In this document: in pieces, positions 58,170 through 64,000 of the stretch
Layout of the letters: each line of letters opens with the position of its first letter
Numbering within the stretch: position 1 is the first letter of the stretch
Assembly: GCA_029531795.1 (NCBI GenBank)
Contig: JAPEIS010000009.1
Span: 2,480,001-2,544,000, forward strand
Length of the DNA: 64,000 bases
Reading direction: 5' to 3'
From: Sclerotinia nivalis
Taxonomy: Eukaryota; Ascomycota; Leotiomycetes; Helotiales; Sclerotiniaceae
The notes under the pieces: generated by a model
Told to the model about the DNA's origin: nothing
What the model saw: the letters and a program-made list of their open reading frames with translations, nothing else
Databases searched by the model: none
Translations under genes and position numbers: made by a program

Positions 58170-58700
58170 TGTGAGAATTCCTAATAAGTTATTAAAACAC
58201 TTAATAATATTTACCGAACCAATAGTTATATGATCACGTGATATATTAATAATATGATTTCATATTATTAAATTTTATTATTATATAAAATTTCGATCAT
58301 ATATCATATCAGAATGATTTATAATGGAATAGAATGAAATGGAAGCATATAGAATTTTCTTATTCTCAGATTGAATACTATTGGTTATTATTTCCTTTTA
58401 TTATATAAAATGATTCTATAAGATTCGATTTAAATCGATCTTATTTATAATCATAGAATAGTGTAGAATCTCATTAAAATCTATAAATACGAAGATCTTC
58501 TTCAAAGAATTCTTCGAAAAAAAATAAGCAGATAAAAATTCAATATTCAATATATATATAATTCTGACTTCAATATTCTATTGTTCATATATTCGATCAC
58601 TCCTAAGCTAAATACGACTAAGTCTTCCACTATTATAATAAATAATATTATAGTATTATTATTATATTATTTATTATTATCCGATCAACCTCCTACGAGA
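58170..58700 (+). mobile_element. D repeat, copy D3, with exchanged flanks
   Basis: 531 bp, TGTGAGAATTCC to CCTACGAGA, with flanks TCATA (58165-58169) and TGACC (58701-58705). Nearly identical to D2 but inverted. Confidence 0.9.
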
Positions 58701-58705
58701 TGACC

Positions 58706-59523
58706 TAATGCCCATGAACTAGCTACGTATGTGGCCCTAGCAATCCAACTTTCTCACAATAGCTCGACTATAGAATATTAGCTACACACAATAATATATG
58801 CTTGAATGCCCTTCCAACAAGTTTAATAAAAAATGCGCAACTTCAACTTAATCACTTTGTAATCGTTTCCGTCGTGTTTACTGGTGACCTACGCAGGGAT
58901 CTACAGATATCAAATATATCGCCAGCATCTCTCCGTTTGCAGACTCATACTCTTGATCTCTTTTCGAAAATGTATATACGGTCGTCACATGACATCCGTA
59001 ATAGGCTTAGCGTTCGTTAGAATAACGAACGCTCCTCTATTTAAGATTCAACCTTTCAATAGCTTTAGAAGAATAGCAATAAATAATTAAGACTACTGAA
59101 TACACTGATCGTATATGCCTTTAATGTGTTGCAGCGTTTCGCTCCATATAGAAGGTCACGATCCGTATTCTAGTCGAACCAACAGAAAAATTACCTTTTG
59201 AACCTTCTTTTTAGGGTTGTTGATTGGCATATTAAACCTCAACAATTCGATCATTTCAAGGAAGCAAAACAGGGCTATCGTAGTATAGACTCACTGTCCG
59301 CGGAACTACCAATTTATGTGTAGAATCCCCGACTTTTGACTTGCCTTTAGTATCGACCCTTCGTTATGTCAAAACGTCCCCTTTCAGAGATTTCAATCTA
59401 GTACAAGAGCCTCATCTTTAGGAATAAGTTTAGCGCCGCCTTTCTATCAAAACTTTAAATCTTTCGATATCGAACTTCTTTTTTGACTTCGAACCTTCGA
59501 AATATTCATACTTCTTATAGTTA
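58706..59523. other. Intergenic, 5' side of the Gypsy-like remnant
   Basis: A hairpin GCGTTCGTTA/TAACGAACGC lies at 59009-59031. No LTR boundary could be fixed. The region may include the leader of the following gag gene. Confidence 0.4.
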
Positions 59524-61395
59524 AGAAGTAAAAAACTCAATCTGGAGATCGGCTTCGAAACCTTTTCCAGATATCGACAAGTTATTACTCGATTTTATCG
59601 ATATCTTCCTGAATTCGATTCACAAGAACGAGCATATTATACACCTCTTATTGAAGAACTTCTTTTTTCGATTCACAATCCTTCAGAGTCCTTACGAATA
59701 AGACTTTTAAGACTCGAAACACATCTTTCATTGAACCAACTGAAAGAATTCAATTCGTTTCCAATCATACTTTCACCTCCTTCTTTCAATTCTTCCAATT
59801 CAAGCTTTCAAACCACAAGTATGTCGATATTCGATGATGCTAAAGCTGAGGAGCTTTGGAACAAGATCAATATCGATTCAGTACCTGAATTCGATCACCG
59901 CAATATACCAAGCTCTGTGTGGCTTAATACGATCAAAACCATCGTTAAACGAGTCACTAGAGATCCAATTTACAAACCATTTGTTTTTTTCACTATAGTT
60001 CAGTTGAAATTCAAGGGGAAAGCTCAAATCTGGGCCAACAACCATACCGATTTCAAAACTATCTTTGAAGATACTGAAACTGCAACTCAAGAAAACGAAC
60101 TCGCTTTCACCAAGGCCTTTTTAAATCGTTATCCTTCTCAAGATGACGAAAATACAGCTCAGAACGTAATGGATTCAATGAATTCGCTTGCTCAAGCTAA
60201 GAACGAAACCCTTGAGAAATACTATTCACGAGCAAAGGATATCCAATACGATATGGGACTCAATGATATTCCTGCCTCCGAAAAGAACCTTGATGTTATT
60301 AATGCAACCGTTCAAGAGAAGCTAGTTCTTAACTTTGTAAAGGGTTTAATCGATTCAACTCTTCGCAATCATTCTATTTCCAACAATGCCATTTGTCGAT
60401 CTCTTGCTGAGAGTTATTATACAATTCAGAGCACTAAAAGAAATATGGAGCTCCAAGACTCACTCACAAATGATGAGATTGTCAAAGAACTTACGGACAG
60501 CATTTCCAATACCAAATCTAAGGGTTTTACTAAAGAACAGAAACTCGAAGTTCTTTCTCAGCAGTTAAAATCAAAACCCTCTTTCAAAAAGGATAATAAT
60601 TCGGAAGGAAATTACAATTCCAATAACTCTCGAAATCAAAATAGGGATGGAAATAACCATCGCAATAATAATAATAATCGACAAGATCAAAACAATGACT
60701 TTCAGCAAATCTCTAATCAAACTCGACAGGCTAATTTACCTGATCCAAAGACTTCAAAACATCCCATTGTGAATGGTACAGAGGAATACGATCCGAATAA
60801 GAAACCTCTCTGCTTTAGTTGTGGAGAATATGGACATTTTTAAGCCTGAATGTACTGGAAATCCTTTACCAATATAGCAACAAGCAGTTCTCCGCACTAT
60901 GATTCTACCCAAGAGTACTATTATTAGCAATCTTTCTTATATTGCTACAGGGGATTGGTCGACAGAAAACTCTACTAGCAATCAAGCTGATAAGACAAGT
61001 CCAAGAAGATCAGATCGAGTCCGTATCAAGCGCTACAGGAAGCCTAAAGTTGATAAAGATGTTCCCTTTCATTTGAATAGTATCTATAATTCAAATACTA
61101 CTCTTCATAGTACTGTCCCTGATGACGAATTTGATAGTTCTTCAGATTATTCAGATCAAGAATCCTTCAAAAATTCGATTAATTTCATACAAATACCTGA
61201 ACAAGGCTTTGTTGAAGAAATCAATTCAGACGATGCCGACGATGAAGAAGATCTCGAGAACGAAATTACTTCCTACGCAGCAGCTTTGCAACGAAAGAGA
61301 CCTCGTCCTACTGTTTCATCAGAATCTGAACATGCCCGTCCTCCTCCTCAATCACAGAAAGAGATTCGCAATCAGAACAAAAACCTTTTTGCACC
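59524..61395 (+). pseudogene. Gypsy-like gag polyprotein remnant
   Basis: The frame opens near 59524 without an ATG; the first ATG is at 59821 (MSIFDDAKAEELWNKI). A Retrotrans_gag-type region follows (FKGKAQIWANNH, AFTKAFLNRYPSQDDE, LEKYYSRAKDIQYDMG), then an Asn-rich spacer and a CCHC knuckle beginning CFSCGEYGHF. The knuckle is broken at 60840 by a stop; reading past a T5 run in the +1 frame gives KPECTGNP, completing it, so a 1-base indel is likely. After an in-frame stop near 60876, the frame 60899-61395 is acidic (DDADDEEDLENE) and ends at the family C repeat. Protease, reverse transcriptase and integrase are absent. Confidence 0.68.
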
Positions 61396-61863
61396 TGTTG
61401 AGATATTCATGATTCATCACGTGAATTCACTAGCGTTGACGCTAGTGCCTCGGTCGCACTTCATATAGTTCAAGTGAGGGGATCGGGAGAGGGATCAAGA
61501 GTTAGTGATCCAGTAGACGAAGCGGACTACGAATGCATTTCAAGCTTTAAAAGCTTTGCTCAATTATACGACGGCAATCATGTAAACCCTGCCCTAGTAC
61601 CCCTGAAAATGTATATAATCTAGCTAGCTAGCATACCACCTGGGGGCCTCCCCCGGGCGTCATTTGTCCAAAAACTGGAATAGATGGCAAAGGTTTACAC
61701 GTGCAAGCACGTGTGGCCTACGGCCTATGACGATAAATATATCAAATCAAATCAAATCATATAGTTCAACGTTTCCGTAGTTCTAGTTCTTCAGGCAAAT
61801 CAATACAAGTAATACAAAACTGATATTGAAGCTTCACCTTCCCCATACGTGTGCCTATCGACA
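61396..61863 (-). repeat. Family C repeat carrying a LINE-2 3'-UTR insertion
   Basis: The ends TGTTGAGATATTC and GTGCCTATCGACA are both present; the centre is split at CATATAGTTCAA by the 284-bp LINE-2 piece. Because it abuts the untranslated end of the Copia pol remnant, it could be that element's 3' LTR, but no second LTR is in view to prove it. Confidence 0.7.
61474..61757 (+). mobile_element. LINE-2 3'-UTR insertion (SINE-sized, dead on arrival)
   Basis: 284 bp, GTGAGGGGATCGGG to (CAAAT)n-type tail, with a perfect 12-bp duplication CATATAGTTCAA (61462-61473 and 61758-61769). It matches the inverted LINE-2b 3' UTR at 48769-49386 without solo LTR A5. It contains strong stems: CACGTGCAAGCACGTG and the GC-rich GGGGGCCTCCCCC. 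No clear tRNA-type A and B boxes, so a LINE tail is favoured over an independent SINE. Confidence 0.85.
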
Positions 61864-62047
61864 CCAATGGAGTTCAGCATCTCTACAGATCTCCTATCTG
61901 TATTGTGGTACAAGAGTGCCCCTGGTGAGGTCCTCCTCGATGGGATTGTGATGCTAATGCTGAACCTGAAACATATATTTTCTTCATTTCCAGGTTCCGT
62001 ATACAAGCATATTTGCTTGTTTCTCCTCAATCAATCTTGTAAGGATT

Positions 62048-64000
62048 CTATAGGCTTTCCCCCATCCCAAGTGATCGAATATGCTTCTTCAAAGCATCGT
62101 AGGGCAAAGCTTTCGTAGGTATATCAGCCGTTTGCTCATTGCCATTAATCCATTCGATCTTGAGCTTTCCAGGTTGAACCATTTCCCTTCGTACAAACAT
62201 GTATTGAATATCGATATGCTTGGAGTGGTTGTGAAACTTGCTGTCGTGCATCCAATCTACACCGCTCTTGTTGTCGCAATAAAGGGTAGGAACGAAACAT
62301 TCTTCATACTCTCGTTCACCCAAATCAAAGGCTAACTTCTCCATCCATCTAACCTCCTTTAAGCCATCTAAAGCTGCAAATATTTCAGCATCCATCGTGC
62401 TAGTTGCAACTGTTTTCTGCCTACGCGAATGCCAGTTTACAGCACCACTACATCGAATGACTGTCATGCCTTGAAATGAGAGTCTATCCTCTTCACTTCC
62501 CCATGTAGCATCTGTATAGACAGAGTACTCGATTGAACTTGTTCCCCTTTCCTTCTTGTAAATTATTCCAAAGGTAGTAGTTCCGCAAAGGTATCGCATT
62601 AGGGTTTTCGCATATTCAAGGTAGGAGTAGGATGGGTTTTGCATGAATCTGGCTAGTTGACCGACTGCATATGCAATATCGGGTCGAGTGATATTCGAGA
62701 GGTAGATCGTAGATCCTACAATTTGACGATAAAGAACGATATCATCCTTCCTATCCATCAAGTTCTCCTTGTCTGCCATTAACACAGTCTTCGCAGGAAG
62801 TGGAAGCTTCACAGGATTCGCTCCACTTAGGTTGAGTCGTCTCAACAACATATTGGTATAGAGGGATTGATGGATTTTCGTTCTTCGATTCGACCGATCT
62901 CTTCAATTTGTATTCCAACAAATGTATCAACAGGGCCTAGATCCTTCATTGTCCATTTCTTCTTTATTTGTTGCTTGACTTCATTAACCTGATCTTGATT
63001 ACCTACTATTAGCATATCATCAACATAGAGTCGAACAGATACGTTATCTTTAATGAACAGATTTGGATCTGAATACGCTGGCACAAAGCCTAACTCAGCA
63101 TAAAACTTCTTTACAGCCTCAAACCATACTCTAGGAGCTTGTTTCAATCCATAAAGGGACTTGAGAAACCTCAAATAAACTGTCTCATTCCTTTCACGCA
63201 TTCCTTTAAGTTCAGGAAAAGCTTCTTCTAGGAAATCTGGAACCTCCATGTAGATCTCCTCTTCCAGTTTCTCATTTAGAAAGGCAGTATCGATATCCAC
63301 ATGTTCCATTTCCAGATCTTCTGCAGTAGCTTTCACAATCAGACTTCGGAGAGTTGCGAATCTCAACACTGAGGCAAACGTTTGAAAGTAATCAATACCA
63401 GCTTTCTGCTCAAAGCCGCGTATCACTAAGCGGGCCTTCTTTCTCACAACAACCATCAAGTGGTTGTACTTCTTCCTGAGCACCCATCTTGCAATGATTG
63501 GCCGTTGACCTTTTGGGAGGGCTTTTACGATCTTGAATGTACCCATTTTAGCTAGAGAAGTTGCTTCATCAACTATTGCTTTGTACCATCCAGGAGCGTC
63601 CTCCTGCATAGCATCCTCAAGCTCGATTGATTCAAACGGAAATGTAGGAACTCCAAGGGAGGTGGTATTCTCATCGTCGATGTGGACAGCTTTCAAAGCA
63701 CTTACTAGCTGTACCACAGTCTTTGTAAAGACTTTACGGCCACCTTCAGCATCACTACCGACCACCTTGCGTTTCGACCAAGAGCGAGAGCTTTTACCGG
63801 CCTCTTGCCGAACTCTAGTGGCATCATTCGAAGGGACAGCCCTATCGCGACTGTATTCTTGATCTTCAGGAGTGACGATTCGAACTCGTTTGTCTCCTTT
63901 CTCAGGAGGGACTGGGCTCTTTCCACAGTATCCAGGTTTAAGTGCTTCATTTTCAGGAGGGACTACGCTTTCTCCGTAGTATCCGGCAGCCTTTGGGCCT
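62048..64000 (-). pseudogene. Copia pol remnant: reverse transcriptase and RNase H, partial at window edge
   Basis: The minus strand is open from the window edge down to about 62870 and again to 62048. Motifs: a linker with two GYYGES/GYCGKS-PVPPE units, WVLRKKYNHL, VDIDTAFLNEKLEEEIYMEVP, FLKSLYGLKQAPRVW, active site VRLYVDDMLIVG, then RNase H/C-terminal motifs YRQIVGSTIYLSNITRPDIAYAVGQLARFM, YTDATWGSEE, STMDAEIFAALDGLKEVRW, LYCDNKSGVDW and TADIPTKALP. A single-base frameshift near 62870-62890 separates the two frames; otherwise the domains are complete. It represents the part missing from the 14.6-kb Copia remnant but is not obviously the same lineage. Confidence 0.9.

Noticed and set aside
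1..64000. CRISPR arrays, bacterial operons, tRNA or rRNA genes
   Set aside because: Introns, gene families and LINE/LTR elements mark a fungal nuclear genome; no regularly spaced repeat arrays or convincing tRNA or rRNA were seen by eye. A tRNAscan run would settle the tRNA point.

Overview
The window looks like an accessory, repeat-dominated stretch of a filamentous ascomycete (Pezizomycotina) genome. Genes are sparse and have short GTAAGT-type introns. Recognisable families are typical of that group: a HET-domain protein, a FunK1 kinase, a NACHT-WD40 STAND protein, a C2H2 finger gene, an aldo/keto reductase and a medium-chain dehydrogenase. Repeats include LINEs with RNase H domains, Copia and Gypsy remnants, and a Tc1/mariner relic. 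Many dead copies carry G:C-to-A:T style stop codons, as expected from repeat-induced point mutation (RIP). A Leotiomycete (Sclerotiniaceae-like) origin is my guess only.

Layout. 0-8 kb: a spliced P-loop gene with a repeat-built tail, a broken HET gene, three long-terminal-repeat-like relics and a spliced FunK1 kinase. 8.5-14 kb: a spliced zinc-type dehydrogenase, a LINE reverse-transcriptase relic and a decayed C2H2 gene. 14.4-20 kb: a nest of a truncated Copia element, a mariner-like transposase and a LINE 3' end, all interrupted by solo LTRs. 20-28 kb: a MITE-like element, the intact C2H2 gene, an AT-rich D repeat, a BTB-like remnant and a serine-protease-like gene. 28.3-33.9 kb: a near-complete two-ORF LINE (LINE-1). 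35-44.6 kb: family C repeats, an aldo/keto reductase and about 6 kb without convincing genes. 44.6-48.1 kb: the NACHT-WD40 gene. 48.6-58.7 kb: LINE-2 copies and a membrane-protein gene inside an inverted block. 59.5-64 kb: a Gypsy-like gag remnant and the 3' half of a Copia pol gene running off the window.

The strongest structural result is an inversion of about 7.4 kb. Two D repeats (50198-50727 and 58170-58700) lie in opposite orientation with exchanged target-site duplications: TCATA/TGACC on one, TGACC/TCATA on the other. Undoing the inversion rejoins one LINE-2 copy whose halves now lie at 48.8-50.2 kb and 56.0-58.2 kb, and also rejoins the family C repeat that this LINE-2 entered, with a 13-bp duplication at 48756-48768 and 56023-56035.

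The genes do not form a pathway. The HET remnant, the NACHT-WD40 protein and perhaps the protease-like protein belong to families used in fungal non-self recognition, so the window reads as a fast-evolving recognition-gene neighbourhood embedded in transposons. I did not find a demonstrably new multi-gene system. The best candidates for novelty are the P-loop protein with the variable tail, the long-spaced His-Asp-Ser protease-like protein and the 54.3-kb membrane protein with heptapeptide repeats.

Repeat names A-D, LINE-1 and LINE-2 are local labels used only here.
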